Source of the DNA: Bacillus sp. EAC | Lineage (GTDB): Bacteria > Bacillota > Bacilli > Bacillales > Bacillaceae_G | Assembly (NCBI RefSeq): GCF_002156875.1 | Contig: NZ_NCSY01000002.1 | Coordinates: forward strand, 372,001 to 436,000 | Length of the DNA: 64,000 nucleotides | Direction: 5' to 3' | Made by a program: the position numbers and the translations under genes | In this document: piece after piece, positions 1-9,321 of the stretch | How positions within the stretch are numbered: position 1 is the stretch's first letter | How the letters are laid out: the number at the start of each line of letters is the position of its first letter | The notes under the pieces: model-generated | What the model was told of the DNA's origin: nothing | Database searches by the model: none | What the model saw: only the letters and a program-made list of their open reading frames with translations

Positions 1-281
1 AATGATATTTCAATGTCATATTCCTCACTAATCAATTTTTTATAGATTATGCGGGGACTAATAAATCGTAAAACCCTATAAATTCCTTTATATTGTTTTG
101 CAAATAAAAAAACATGTTTTACCGTCTTAGGTAACTCATGTTTAAGCTCTCCACCGTCAAATAAAGTCATAACGGTTATATTGTATTTTTTGGAATCAAG
201 ACTATTTAATATGTCGAGTAATAGTACTTCAACTCCACCCATTACCATCCGATCAAGTACAAATAATACCTTTTTTTTCAT
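1..281 (-). CDS. Glycosyltransferase, GT4-like, N-terminal part (runs off window start)
   Basis: Only the first 93 codons are in the window. They begin at an ATG at 281 that overlaps the stop of the upstream GT2 gene (TAATG). The protein starts MKKKVLFVLDRMVMGGVE, which is the usual first strand and glycine-rich loop of GT-B glycosyltransferases (GT4 type, 'GG-E' donor-side loop). The close coupling makes it the last visible gene of the exopolysaccharide operon. The acceptor and sugar cannot be told from this fragment, and the catalytic C-terminal half lies outside the window. Confidence 0.7.
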   Translation of the reverse strand, partial: MKKKVLFVLDRMVMGGVEVLLLDILNSLDSKKYNITVMTLFDGGELKHELPKTVKHVFLFAKQYKGIYRVLRFISPRIIYKKLISEEYDIEIS

Positions 282-1282
282 TACTTTAATCCTACCCTTC
301 TTTCTATTAAGTTTTTAATAGGATAAAAACTCATGGTCAGTTGAACTAACCAATACCCAGGTAGAGATAACATAATTATAAATTTACTCAGCAATGAAAT
401 TCTTTGATTCAGTAGATTATGATTTGACTTCTTTAGAATACTTTTAGCAAGGGCTTTTGCTGTTTCTTTATGAAGTGTTGTTTTATTAATTGCATTTCCA
501 GCGCTAATGTCAAATAACATCCTACATTTTACATTTAAAAGCCTTGCTTCTAAAGCTTCATTGTACATTGTTATTTGCCTTTCTCCAAGAAATCCTTTAA
601 TCTCTTCTAATGCATCAATTTGATCAAACTGTTTTTCACTAAATCCTTTTCTTAAAATACTTCCATCACGCTGAATGTAATAGTATAAAGGTTCATCAAG
701 ATAGACAACTCTATTGGCCTTAAAAAATAATTTATAAGTAGTAAATACATCTTCATACATTTTACCAATAGGGTATCTAATGTCTTCAAATAACTCTGTT
801 TTATAGAGTTTATTCCATGCATAGTCATGTAATTTTTTACTTGAGATCAGTTCCTCTAATGCCCCTTGAGTTGAATAATGAATTATTTCCTTAGAGTTTG
901 ATAAAACTTCCCTATTAGAATATTTTCTAATATATCCACAAACTGCTATATCACATTGGTTATCATTGCTGATTTCATATAATTTTTCATACATTTCCTC
1001 TTTTATATAATCATCACCATCAACAAATCCAATGTAATCGCCGGTTACTATTTCTAATCCTGCATTCCTTGCAGAACTTAGTCCACCGTTTGGTTTATCA
1101 ATCACAACAATTCGATTATTATTTTTCGAGAAATTTTTGATTAAGTTAAGAGTATTATCAGTAGACCCATCATTGACAACTATTATTTCTAAATCTTTAT
1201 ACGTCTGTGAAATAATAGATTCCAAACATTTTTCTATATATTTTTCAACATTATATGCTGCTATTATTACACTTATTTTCAT
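281..1282 (-). CDS. Family 2 glycosyltransferase
   Basis: A 333-residue GT-A enzyme expected to add one sugar to the lipid-linked exopolysaccharide repeat unit at the inner face of the membrane. The N-terminus has the GT2 signature: a first strand with VIIAAYNVEKY, then VNDGSTDNT for nucleotide binding, and the acidic metal site as FVDGDDYI near residue 90. A hydrophobic stretch near the C-terminus (about 300-320) may hold it at the membrane. Its ATG overlaps the TGA of the preceding GT2 gene (ATGA), with GAGGG upstream, so the two are translationally coupled. The family assignment is firm; the sugar transferred is unknown. Confidence 0.88.
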   Translation of the reverse strand: MKISVIIAAYNVEKYIEKCLESIISQTYKDLEIIVVNDGSTDNTLNLIKNFSKNNNRIVVIDKPNGGLSSARNAGLEIVTGDYIGFVDGDDYIKEEMYEKLYEISNDNQCDIAVCGYIRKYSNREVLSNSKEIIHYSTQGALEELISSKKLHDYAWNKLYKTELFEDIRYPIGKMYEDVFTTYKLFFKANRVVYLDEPLYYYIQRDGSILRKGFSEKQFDQIDALEEIKGFLGERQITMYNEALEARLLNVKCRMLFDISAGNAINKTTLHKETAKALAKSILKKSNHNLLNQRISLLSKFIIMLSLPGYWLVQLTMSFYPIKNLIERRVGLK

Positions 1283-2292
1283 CTAAACCCTCTTTTCAAG
1301 CTTAATATTCTTGCAAATAATAATATTATTACACTATTTTTTGTCCTCATTATTGCTTTCAAAATATAGGTCATTGGATCAGAAGCACTGCATTTCTTTA
1401 ATTTTTTATCTTCCTTTATCAAAACGTTTTTAATGAATAATATTTTTTCTTTATTTGATAACTTACAAGTTTTTTTATATAAATCAATAAAACTTGCCAT
1501 AAAATCTCTTACAAACAATCGATCTAGCATAGATTGGTTTTCAGATAGTACTCCCCAATAATCTAGCGTTTCCTTTATTTGATTCAACAGGGAGATACGT
1601 ATTTCTAATCTATTAGGTCTAAACCTGGATACGAGACCTTCTCCTTTTTTTACCGTGTAATTTACTAAAGCTTGATTACACACCTTAACAAAACTTATTG
1701 ACTTAACAACTAATAAATTAAAGCTTAAATCCTCACCTATATCTATCTCTGTTGGAAATTTTATTTTGTTATTCTTTATATAACTTGTTAAGTAAACTTT
1801 ATTCCAAGGAGCATTAATCATTTCATTACCGATAAGAGATACTGCAGTATTTCTAAATTCATATTCATTACTAAAATTTGCACTCTCATTAAGAGGAATT
1901 CTACTAGCTTTAAAAACTCCATCACGAACTATGTTATAGCCAAATATAAGTAACTGCGTATCCTTTTCAATTTCAGAAGTTATTACGTTAAAGAAATTAA
2001 CACTATAATAATCATCTGCATCAAGGAAGGTAATATATTTTCCTTTTGCTTGTTCAATACCTAAGTTTCTAGCGCAGCTCACTCCAGAATTCTCAATATT
2101 ATAAAGTTTTATCCTTTGATCATCTAAGGATATTTTGTTGCATATTTCAAAGCTTTGATCAGTTGAACCGTCATTAACAATAATAATTTCAAAATTTTTT
2201 ATGTTTTGAGATGTAATACTTTTGATTGCTCGGCTAATTGTGTGTTCAGCATTATATACTGGTATTACAATTGAAAGAAATGGAGTTTGCAT
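1279..2292 (-). CDS. Family 2 glycosyltransferase
   Basis: A second GT2 enzyme (337 residues). It has SIVIPVYNAEHT at the N-terminus, VNDGSTDQS near residue 40 and FLDADDYY near residue 92 as the metal and donor site. A good ribosome site (AAAGGAG, 8 bases before ATG) fixes the start. It follows the polymerase-like gene by about 50 bases and overlaps the next GT2 gene by four bases, so it is in the same transcript. It resembles its neighbour in fold but not closely in sequence beyond the family motifs, which suggests a different sugar or linkage. The substrate is not predictable from sequence alone. Confidence 0.88.
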   Translation of the reverse strand: MQTPFLSIVIPVYNAEHTISRAIKSITSQNIKNFEIIIVNDGSTDQSFEICNKISLDDQRIKLYNIENSGVSCARNLGIEQAKGKYITFLDADDYYSVNFFNVITSEIEKDTQLLIFGYNIVRDGVFKASRIPLNESANFSNEYEFRNTAVSLIGNEMINAPWNKVYLTSYIKNNKIKFPTEIDIGEDLSFNLLVVKSISFVKVCNQALVNYTVKKGEGLVSRFRPNRLEIRISLLNQIKETLDYWGVLSENQSMLDRLFVRDFMASFIDLYKKTCKLSNKEKILFIKNVLIKEDKKLKKCSASDPMTYILKAIMRTKNSVIILLFARILSLKRGFR

Positions 2293-2339
2293 TCAGTTTT
2301 CTCCTTTATAAGGGTATTACTATCGATATTAACCTTGAA

Positions 2340-3569
2340 TTAACCACTTTTATCTTCTTCACTCTTCAGGCTCAGATAATAGAATAAGATATAGTAAAAC
2401 CACAGAACCGTTCTTCGTAAATCATTTATTCCAAATCCGTATACTACTAAAGCAATTACAGCGCATAAAATATAAACATTTATAGAAGTAGCTTTCGTTA
2501 ATTTTGAGATTAAAAGTATATATGCAATACCTCCCAAAATTCCTCCTTGAGTTAGTATTTGAAGAAACGTATTATGAGCTTCATAGCCAAAAAATACTTT
2601 AGTTCCACTAAAAGAACCCGGACCTAACCCAACAATTGGTGAATGTTCCCAAGCTTTTATAGCATTACTCCAAATTACAAGCCTATTTTCGCCGTTTGAA
2701 TCACCCTTAAAAAAATCATTTACTAAAACCAATAAACTCTCATAATTGAAAATAAGGATTAAAACAATCAGACAAAAGAAAAATAAGATTATACTTTTAG
2801 GTCTATTTAATTTTTTTAATACTTCCAAAACCTTTAATATACAAAATATAAAAGTTGAAAGTGCCCACGCCGAAACTAACGTAGATGAGGTTGTAGCTAA
2901 CCCGATCGTTATGCATAACAAAATACCAAAGAGTGATAAAACTTTAATCATTATTCCTTTTTCTTTCGCTACTATATATAGCCCAATAAATGGTAAAGGT
3001 GCAACAAAGTAGGCAAACTGATGATAATCATTAGCAAATGGAGAAAATATATCCGCTCCTCCATAGGTTAAAGAAAAGCCGGAAAAACTTCTCAGTCCAA
3101 CTAAATAAAGGAAGTACAGAAACCCTATGCTAATTAATCCTCCAAAATAAATAAAACGGATTAACCTATATAAATAAGAAAAGCTGCTTCTTTTAAAAGC
3201 TAGTTCAAATGTAAAACATAAAAACAAGATTACGGTATAAGCCATAAGATCAAAATGGATCAATTGGGGCTTAATCTCTAAAAATGTATTAACTGTATAA
3301 CCAATCATAATTATACTTATATAGTAGAGCCAAAATATTGTGAACATATGCTTTTTAAATGATAATAGAACAGTTTCTTGACCGTTTATTTGAGTAACAC
3401 AAAAAAACAGTAAGATAACTTCACCTATTCCAAACATACCAAATCTCAGTGATGTAAAACCAAAGAACAATAACATTCCCAAGATTAATATATTTTGAAA
3501 ATTAATTGTGATATCCTTCTGTTGTATTAATTTATTATCCATATATAGGTCATATTTTAATTTATACAT
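2340..3569 (-). CDS. Wzy/O-antigen-ligase-like membrane protein (exopolysaccharide polymerase candidate)
   Basis: A 409-residue polytopic membrane protein with about 10-12 hydrophobic segments. The large extracytoplasmic loop in the second half has the O-antigen ligase/polymerase family pattern: RLVIWSNAIKAWEHSP followed by GLGPGSF and then AHNTFLQ-LTQGG. Within an exopolysaccharide operon the expected role is joining repeat units on the outer side of the membrane. The ATG at 3569 overlaps the end of the upstream GT4 gene by eight bases and has only a weak ribosome site. A second ATG nine codons in is possible but no better. Polymerase against ligase cannot be decided here; no separate Wzx flippase is visible in the window and it may lie further downstream. 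Confidence 0.8.
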   Translation of the reverse strand: MYKLKYDLYMDNKLIQQKDITINFQNILILGMLLFFGFTSLRFGMFGIGEVILLFFCVTQINGQETVLLSFKKHMFTIFWLYYISIIMIGYTVNTFLEIKPQLIHFDLMAYTVILFLCFTFELAFKRSSFSYLYRLIRFIYFGGLISIGFLYFLYLVGLRSFSGFSLTYGGADIFSPFANDYHQFAYFVAPLPFIGLYIVAKEKGIMIKVLSLFGILLCITIGLATTSSTLVSAWALSTFIFCILKVLEVLKKLNRPKSIILFFFCLIVLILIFNYESLLVLVNDFFKGDSNGENRLVIWSNAIKAWEHSPIVGLGPGSFSGTKVFFGYEAHNTFLQILTQGGILGGIAYILLISKLTKATSINVYILCAVIALVVYGFGINDLRRTVLWFYYILFYYLSLKSEEDKSG

Positions 3570-4668
3570 AAACTTCTACTAGTCTTTCTATTACATTATC
3601 TACATCATAATCTTTACTGATTTTATAGGCATTAACTCCCATAGACTCTAATAACTCTCTGTTATTAAAAAGGATTTCTATTTTTTTAGCAGTTTCAATT
3701 GAATCATTAACATTTACTAAATACCCATTAACATTATCTTTTATTAGATCCTTTATACCTCGTATATCCGTACCTATAACTGGCTTCTCACAAGCCATTA
3801 ATTCCATTATATTTCTTGGTAGTCCTTCTCTAAATGACAATAATATACCAACGTCACAAGCTATAATAAGTTCATTAATGTCACTTCTATTTCCCAAGAA
3901 CTGTATGTTTCCACTTAACTCTCTATCTAAAATATCTTTCTTTAGTTCCTCAAGTAATGGCCCATCACCAGCACAAATCACCTTAACATTTATTCCTCTC
4001 TTTTTAAGAATATCGAGAGCATTAATCATTTGCTTATGATTTTTATTTTGATTAACTTCAGCAATCATCAGAATAACAAAATCATCAATTGCCAAATTCA
4101 ACTTTTTTCTTGTCGCACTTTTATCAAATAAACTAAGATTATATGAGTTTAAATTTACACCCACACCATTGACCTTATGTGTTTTCTTAACTTTAAACTT
4201 TCTAGCTCTTTCATAATCCTCAGAGTTCATTGTTATAATTGTATCAGTAAAAATAGCCATTATCCTTTCAATAGGATAATAGATACTCCAGTTTACAATC
4301 GGTGCTCCCTTATAAAAGTGAAATCCATGTACAGTATAGATCGTTTTTAGTTTAGGAAATTTAACTTTTAAAAGTCTGCCGTACAAGGAAGCTATAGGTG
4401 TATGAACATGAACAATATCATAATGATTTTCAGACTGTATTTTTATAAGATCTTGAAAAGCTTTAATATTCTTAGGATGTAGCGGGTTCCTAGTAAACGG
4501 AATGTCAAAAATTTTTACACCTTTATCTAAAAGTGTTCTATCGACACTTATATCAACTGAACAAGCGCAGTCAACGATGTTTCCCTCTTCAATAAGCTTT
4601 TCTATATGTGGAACTAAAAAGGCATTTATTGTTCTGCTTAAGGTCGTTATATATAGTATTTTTTTCAT
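3562..4668 (-). CDS. Family 4 glycosyltransferase, EpsD-like
   Basis: A 368-residue GT-B enzyme. The N-terminal half starts KKILYITTLSRTINAF and the C-terminal half holds the GT4 donor site with an E-x7-E motif in FREGLPRNIMELMACEKPV (about residue 285-300). I recall a very similar N-terminus in B. subtilis EpsD, and the position after EpsC and GtaB agrees. The ATG at 4668 is preferred over an in-frame TTG at 4680 because GGTG lies at proper spacing before it, although the site is weak. It overlaps the next gene, showing operon membership. The likely role is transfer of an early sugar onto the undecaprenyl-linked unit; the sugar is not known. Confidence 0.85.
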   Translation of the reverse strand: MKKILYITTLSRTINAFLVPHIEKLIEEGNIVDCACSVDISVDRTLLDKGVKIFDIPFTRNPLHPKNIKAFQDLIKIQSENHYDIVHVHTPIASLYGRLLKVKFPKLKTIYTVHGFHFYKGAPIVNWSIYYPIERIMAIFTDTIITMNSEDYERARKFKVKKTHKVNGVGVNLNSYNLSLFDKSATRKKLNLAIDDFVILMIAEVNQNKNHKQMINALDILKKRGINVKVICAGDGPLLEELKKDILDRELSGNIQFLGNRSDINELIIACDVGILLSFREGLPRNIMELMACEKPVIGTDIRGIKDLIKDNVNGYLVNVNDSIETAKKIEILFNNRELLESMGVNAYKISKDYDVDNVIERLVEVYV

Positions 4669-4692
4669 AATATTCACCAACTTTGCTAAATA

Positions 4693-5577
4693 TTAGTTTG
4701 TGTATACTTTGTTTTTTTCTACCAAGTCAGATAAATATTTCAATAATTCATCCTTTAGTTCATCACGTTGTAGTGCAAACTCTGTCATTGTTTTGATAAA
4801 TCCTATTTTTTCTCCTACATCATAACGAACACCTTCAAAATCATATGCATAAACGTCTTCGTACTGATTTAGGCCTTTAATAGCATCTGTAAGCTGAATT
4901 TCTCCTCCTGCTCCAGGCTCCTGGCTATTTAGTATTTCAAAAATTCTTGGATTAAGAATATAACGCCCCATAATGGCAAGATTTGATGGCGCATCTTCTT
5001 TATTTGGTTTTTCTACTAAATTACTAATCTTATATAAATCATTACTAATTAAAACTCCATCCACTATTCCGTATCTCGAGACATCTTCATTAGGTACCGT
5101 TTTGACCCCTATAATAGATGCTTGATGTGCATCGTATTTTTCGATCATTTGCTTTAAACAAGGTTTTTCAGCTTGAACTATATCGTCACCTAATAAAACC
5201 GCAAATGGCTCATTACCAATAAACTTGCGAGCGCACCATATTGCATGGCCCAATCCTTTAGGTTCTTTCTGTCGGATATAATGAATATCCACCATTTGAG
5301 ATGACTTTTGAACCTCGGTTAATAAGTCAAATTTTCCCTTGTCAAACAGATTCTGCTCTAACTCAAATGAATGGTCAAAATGATCTTCAATAGCCCTTTT
5401 TCCCTTTCCAGTCACAATTATAATATCCTCTATCCCTGATTCAATTGCTTCTTCAATAATGTATTGAATTGTAGGTTTGTCCACAATTGGTAACATTTCC
5501 TTTGGCATAGCCTTTGTTGCCGGAAGAAATCTTGTTCCTAATCCAGCTGCTGGTATAATGGCTTTTTTTACTTTCAT
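4693..5577 (-). CDS. gtaB: UTP-glucose-1-phosphate uridylyltransferase
   Basis: A 294-residue GalU/GtaB enzyme that makes UDP-glucose from UTP and glucose-1-phosphate in the cytoplasm. The N-terminus has the nucleotidyltransferase signature [19 protein letters not shown]. Further on are [20 protein letters not shown] and LLGDDIV, and a late [10 protein letters not shown] supplies the conserved lysine region. The ATG is preceded by AAGGGGCG. It lies 20 bases after the EpsC-type gene and supplies the sugar donor to this operon. A close paralogue sits at 42135-43031 beside UDP-glucose dehydrogenase, so this copy is probably dedicated to exopolysaccharide. The symbol is by homology; which copy is the housekeeping one is not clear. 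Confidence 0.92.
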   Translation of the reverse strand: MKVKKAIIPAAGLGTRFLPATKAMPKEMLPIVDKPTIQYIIEEAIESGIEDIIIVTGKGKRAIEDHFDHSFELEQNLFDKGKFDLLTEVQKSSQMVDIHYIRQKEPKGLGHAIWCARKFIGNEPFAVLLGDDIVQAEKPCLKQMIEKYDAHQASIIGVKTVPNEDVSRYGIVDGVLISNDLYKISNLVEKPNKEDAPSNLAIMGRYILNPRIFEILNSQEPGAGGEIQLTDAIKGLNQYEDVYAYDFEGVRYDVGEKIGFIKTMTEFALQRDELKDELLKYLSDLVEKNKVYTN

Positions 5578-5597
5578 GAATAATACGCCCCTTTGTA

Positions 5598-7424
5598 TTA
5601 ACTAGAAATTGAGATTAGCTTTCGAGACTGCACTCGATTATTTGCAATATCTAGTAACTTATTCTTAAGAACTTCTTTATCTTCTTTGGCATACGTTAAA
5701 ATTAATTCATTGATTTCTTCAATTAATAGGTTTGCTGTTTTACCAATATAAATTTTTGGATAAACTTGCTTGTCATATATTTCTTCCTCATTTAAAAGTT
5801 CTTCAAAAAGCTTTTCTCCAGGTCGAATTCCAGTAAATTCAATTCCAACTTCTTCAACTGAATTGCCAGAAAGCTTTATTAAATTTTTGGCAAGATCTAC
5901 AATTTTGACAGGCTCACCCATGTCTAAAATAAAGATTTCTCCACCTTTGGCTAGTGCACCAGCCTGGATAACTAATTTTGATGCCTCTGGAATTGTCATA
6001 AAGTATCTGACCATATCGGGATGTGTTACAGTAACTGGACCACCTTTTTCAATTTGTTTTATAAAAAGTGGAATCACGCTACCACGGCTTCCTAATACGT
6101 TTCCAAAGCGAACAGCAACAAACTTTGTCTTGCTGTTTTTATTCATATTTTGGATCATCATTTCCGCAAGCCTTTTTGTTGCTCCCATAACACTTGTTGG
6201 ATTAACTGCTTTATCAGTCGAGATCATCACAAATGTTTCGACACCAGATAATTCAGCTGCAGTTGCAACATTTACGGTTCCAATTAGGTTATTTTTAACA
6301 GCTTCTTCTGGATTTCGTTCCATTAATGGTACGTGTTTATGAGCAGCTGTATGATAGATTACATTTGGATGATATTTCTCCATAACCGATTTCATTTTTA
6401 TCTCATCTTGTAAGTCAGCAATTTCTGTAACAAATTTAATCGCACTATTTCCAAAGTGTTCTTTTAATTCCATTTCAATCGTATAAATGCTATTTTCACC
6501 ATGACCCAATAACACTAAAGTTTTTGGATTAAATTTTGAAACTTGGCGACATATCTCCGATCCAATTGATCCACCTGCACCAGTAACTAAAACAACTTTG
6601 TTTGTAATTGAATCTGAAATCTTTTCAATATCCAATTCGATAGCTTCACGACCTAATAAATCATCAACTTGCACCTCTCGGAATTGATTTACAGAAACCT
6701 TTCCCGTGACAAGGTCCTCTAACATTGGAAGAATCTTTGTTTGAGCCTTTGTTTTCGTACACTCTTGAAAAATCATATTTAATCCCTTTTTGCGAAGAGA
6801 TGGTATTGCAATAATGATGTTCTCAATATGATATTTTTTTACAGCAGCTTCTATTCGATCAACTCCACCTACAACCGGAATTCCCAGAATATGAAGATTT
6901 TGTTTTTTTACATTGTCGTCAATAAATGCGACAGGGAGTAACTCTGAATCAATATTATTTAATAATTGTCTGGCAACCATTGTTCCAGCAGCACCTGCAC
7001 CAATAATAAGTGTTCGCTTTTTATTCACAACGTTATTATGAGATGCGTCCCTATATACCCTCCAGCATAGACGTGCTCCACCGATTAACAAAATATGTAT
7101 AAACCACGTTACTGTAAGAATACGGATATACGTTTCAGAAATAAAAAGTTCCTGTACAACAGCAGTACACAATATTGAATAAGTAATAGACTTTAAAATA
7201 ATAATTAACTCTCCGATACTTGCGTACTCCCATGCCTTCTTATATAACTTAAATAAAAAAGAAAATAAATGATGGCTTAATAATAATGCGATCGAGCTAA
7301 TGACTATCGGAGCAGTAAAAATATCGATAGTTGCATTTACTAGAAATCGACTAAAGAAAATGGAGGTTAATACAATAAAAGAATCAATAAAAATAATAAA
7401 AGAAACTCTCTGCTTGAATGTCAT
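5598..7424 (-). CDS. epsC: Membrane UDP-sugar 4,6-dehydratase, EpsC/CapD/PglF type
   Basis: A 608-residue protein of the full-length FlaA1-like family. Four membrane segments fill residues 1-120. A first Rossmann domain follows ([14 protein letters not shown], about 140-153), then a short-chain dehydrogenase domain ([15 protein letters not shown], about 280). The active site reads [17 protein letters not shown], with M-x3-K where most SDRs have Y-x3-K; this is the known pattern of membrane 4,6-dehydratases acting on UDP-GlcNAc. It probably makes the first committed amino/deoxy sugar of the polymer. The ribosome site CAGGAG lies just before ATG. It is the first coding gene after the EAR-like RNA, exactly as in the B. 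subtilis eps operon. Confidence 0.88.
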   Translation of the reverse strand: MTFKQRVSFIIFIDSFIVLTSIFFSRFLVNATIDIFTAPIVISSIALLLSHHLFSFLFKLYKKAWEYASIGELIIILKSITYSILCTAVVQELFISETYIRILTVTWFIHILLIGGARLCWRVYRDASHNNVVNKKRTLIIGAGAAGTMVARQLLNNIDSELLPVAFIDDNVKKQNLHILGIPVVGGVDRIEAAVKKYHIENIIIAIPSLRKKGLNMIFQECTKTKAQTKILPMLEDLVTGKVSVNQFREVQVDDLLGREAIELDIEKISDSITNKVVLVTGAGGSIGSEICRQVSKFNPKTLVLLGHGENSIYTIEMELKEHFGNSAIKFVTEIADLQDEIKMKSVMEKYHPNVIYHTAAHKHVPLMERNPEEAVKNNLIGTVNVATAAELSGVETFVMISTDKAVNPTSVMGATKRLAEMMIQNMNKNSKTKFVAVRFGNVLGSRGSVIPLFIKQIEKGGPVTVTHPDMVRYFMTIPEASKLVIQAGALAKGGEIFILDMGEPVKIVDLAKNLIKLSGNSVEEVGIEFTGIRPGEKLFEELLNEEEIYDKQVYPKIYIGKTANLLIEEINELILTYAKEDKEVLKNKLLDIANNRVQSRKLISISS

Positions 7425-7649
7425 AAAACTCCTGCCTTTCCACTGGTCTCAACTTTGGTAACTAATTTGACTAGCTTTTCAATTTAAGTTTTCCTTAAGG
7501 ACTATTTAGACTAATAAAGCTCACCACTTTTTATAGATTTCAGAAATCTGTAAACTTCAAATATTAATTACTTAAGATCATTAAGATTTAAAGTCCTTAA
7601 CTATCCTGTCTTATAAAAAACAATATAGTTAAAGAATTTAAATATAAAA
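7425..7649 (-). other. Untranslated spacer between EAR-like RNA and epsC
   Basis: No coding region is seen. In minus-strand reading, AAGGACT near 7596 can pair with AGTCCTT near 7496, and TTAAGGAAAACTTAA near 7490 is a small hairpin without a T-tract. These could extend the RNA structure of the leader, but the pairing is weak and AT-rich. Confidence 0.3.
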
Positions 7650-7766
7650 TAGGCATCTAACCTGCCCTCACACCACACTATCGACGACTTGCGTCTAAGG
7701 TTTTTCAACCCACAGCATGACCGAGTGCCTTCATTGATAACGGTAAGAAGGCATCACCTGCGACTT
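7650..7766 (-). ncRNA. EAR element (eps-associated RNA), candidate
   Basis: This stretch of about 115 bases between epsB and epsC is far more GC-rich than its surroundings and highly foldable in minus-strand reading. GCCTTC and GAAGGC close one stem around 7727-7754. GGGTT-GAAA-AACCT (around 7698-7711) and GAC-GCAA-GTC (around 7685-7696) are short stems with GNRA tetraloops, and GGCA...TGCC closes a 3' hairpin (7652-7668). There is no open reading frame. The known EAR element sits at exactly this place in Bacillus eps operons and promotes processive antitermination so that RNA polymerase reads the long operon. Position and structure agree; I could not align it to the family model, so the assignment is by context and fold. 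Confidence 0.72.
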
Positions 7767-7778
7767 ATTAATGAAATG

Positions 7779-7820
7779 AATAACCTTATTGTTCTTAATC
7801 AAGAACGATAAGGTTATATT
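7779..7820 (-). terminator. Hairpin between epsB and the EAR-like RNA
   Basis: In minus-strand reading a 15-bp stem AACCTTATCGTTCTT / AAGAACAATAAGGTT with a four-base loop and one wobble pair. The following bases (ATTCATTTCATT) are not a clean T-tract, so termination is probably partial. It lies before the EAR-like RNA in the transcript, so it would limit expression of everything after the kinase gene. Confidence 0.55.
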
Positions 7821-7848
7821 AAACCTTTTATTTTTTCATGAAGCATTT

Positions 7849-8508
7849 CTACTTTCTATCGTTTAAAATTACACCCATTAATTTAGTACTATCAGATAAT
7901 ATTTTTTGTGCATGGATTACATCATTACTTTTTGTTTTTCCCCATTGAATGACTAATATTACTCCATCACAATGATTAGCTATGATTTTTGTATCTGTAA
8001 ACTCTAAAGCTGGAGGAGAATCAATCAAAACCAAGTCATATTTTTCTGTCGCGGTCTCAATTAATGTCTTCATCAAATGTGATCCCAACAGGTCAGCCGG
8101 ATTAAACGGGTCAGGACCACTTGTTAATAAATCTAACCCTATTATTTCTGATTCGATTATAGATTCCTCTAGTATTGTTCTACCTAACAGCACGCTACTC
8201 AAGCCAACATAATTACTTTTTTTAAATGAAAAATGAAGTGTTGAGTTTCTTAGATTCGCATCGATTAGAAGTACTTTTTTCCCTAATTGCGCTAATGAAA
8301 TTGCAAAGTTTGCAGCCGTAGTCGATTTCCCTTCTCCATAATTTGGAGAAGTTACTATTAATGCTTTGCTTTCTTGATCCTTTATTGACGAGAGAAAATT
8401 TGTACGAATTGAACGATATTCTTCTGAAATTTTACAACCTTTATTATTTGCAGTTACTAAATTTACTTTATTAGTTGAGTGAGATGATTTTCTGTTCATT
8501 ATTCGCAT
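7849..8508 (-). CDS. epsB: Bacterial tyrosine kinase of exopolysaccharide synthesis, EpsB/CpsD type
   Basis: A 219-residue cytoplasmic P-loop kinase that pairs with the membrane modulator encoded just upstream to control polymer synthesis. Walker A is SPNYGEGKSTTAANF (about residue 50-64), Walker A' is LLIDANLR (about 79-86) and Walker B is LVLIDSPP (about 159-166). The start ATG at 8508 has a strong AAGGAGG six bases upstream and overlaps the modulator gene by 38 bases. The protein ends LNDRK and lacks the C-terminal tyrosine cluster that BY-kinases usually autophosphorylate. No such tail is seen in the bases after the stop in any simple shift. Catalytic fold is clear; regulation by the usual tail is not. 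Confidence 0.88.
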   Translation of the reverse strand: MRIMNRKSSHSTNKVNLVTANNKGCKISEEYRSIRTNFLSSIKDQESKALIVTSPNYGEGKSTTAANFAISLAQLGKKVLLIDANLRNSTLHFSFKKSNYVGLSSVLLGRTILEESIIESEIIGLDLLTSGPDPFNPADLLGSHLMKTLIETATEKYDLVLIDSPPALEFTDTKIIANHCDGVILVIQWGKTKSNDVIHAQKILSDSTKLMGVILNDRK

Positions 8509-9193
8509 AAGTATCCTCCTTAGCCTGAATTCTTAACATTTCACTCTTTTTAAGTACTGTATTTTTTTTATTCATTTTTGAAATGACACCAAAAACCGGA
8601 GTTCCTAATAAAACCTCAACATCATTTTCGGATCTTACAGTGTCATCAAGAAAGTTTAATAGAAAAACGAAACCCACACCTGCAATTACACCTGCTAATA
8701 ATCCAAGAAGTATTTTCTTCGTATAATCTGCGTTTATAGGACTATTATTAATCTGCGCATCTGATAATAGTCTTGTATCTTTAAATCCTAAAATTTTTGG
8801 TATTTGATTTACAAAGACGTTAGCTGTGGTATCTGCAATTTCCGCTGCTAACTTAGGGTCCGAATAAACAACCGATATTCTTACAATTGATGAACCTCCT
8901 ATACTTTCAGGATAAATTTGTTTACTTAAGTCTTCTGAAGATATATTTAGATTCAAATCATTAACAACATTTTGTAGTAATGAAGGTTCTTTAATCATGA
9001 CCAAAAGTGTATTCATCATTTCAGGTGAGGTTGCATTAACTATCAGTTTAGAAGATGTTTCATATAGCTTTTTTGTTAAAAATACGCTATAAACTCCACC
9101 AAGTGTTGAAAAGAAGATAGAAAAGGCAAAAATTATCCAAATCCGTTTCTTCATAAGTACCATAATTTTTTTTATACTTAATTCGTTCTCCAC
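8471..9193 (-). CDS. epsA: Chain-length determinant / tyrosine kinase modulator, EpsA/CapA type
   Basis: A 240-residue Wzz-type membrane protein. One transmembrane segment lies near residues 19-40 (WIIFAFSIFFSTLGGVYSVF), an extracytoplasmic domain follows, and a second segment near 165-185 (KKILLGLLAGVIAGVGFVFL) precedes a short cytoplasmic tail that would activate the kinase EpsB. The proline usually seen before the second segment is present in the NNSPINADYTKK stretch. GTG at 9193 with GGTGG upstream is the better start; a GTG at 9205 is possible. It is the first gene of the exopolysaccharide operon and lies about 90 bases after a good sigma-A promoter. Confidence 0.85.
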   Translation of the reverse strand: MENELSIKKIMVLMKKRIWIIFAFSIFFSTLGGVYSVFLTKKLYETSSKLIVNATSPEMMNTLLVMIKEPSLLQNVVNDLNLNISSEDLSKQIYPESIGGSSIVRISVVYSDPKLAAEIADTTANVFVNQIPKILGFKDTRLLSDAQINNSPINADYTKKILLGLLAGVIAGVGFVFLLNFLDDTVRSENDVEVLLGTPVFGVISKMNKKNTVLKKSEMLRIQAKEDTYANNEQKIISLN

Positions 9194-9292
9194 ATTTCCC
9201 ACCACTTTTTTTTTATTTTGTTCTTTTTAACGAACGTACGATTAAAAAAAATTTGCTTTGCTTAAAAAAGAATAAAGACTGGGTATGTCTAC

Positions 9293-9321
9293 ATAATAAT
9301 TCTTTATAACGAACAAGTCAA
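9293..9321 (-). promoter_or_regulatory. Sigma-A promoter of the exopolysaccharide operon
   Basis: In minus-strand reading, -35 TTGACT (9316-9321), a 17-base spacer and -10 TATTAT (9293-9298). This is a near-consensus vegetative promoter placed about 90 bases before epsA. A GTTCTTT heptamer on the plus strand at 9220-9226, inside the leader, matches the SinR operator core as I recall it; that link is inference. Confidence 0.72.
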
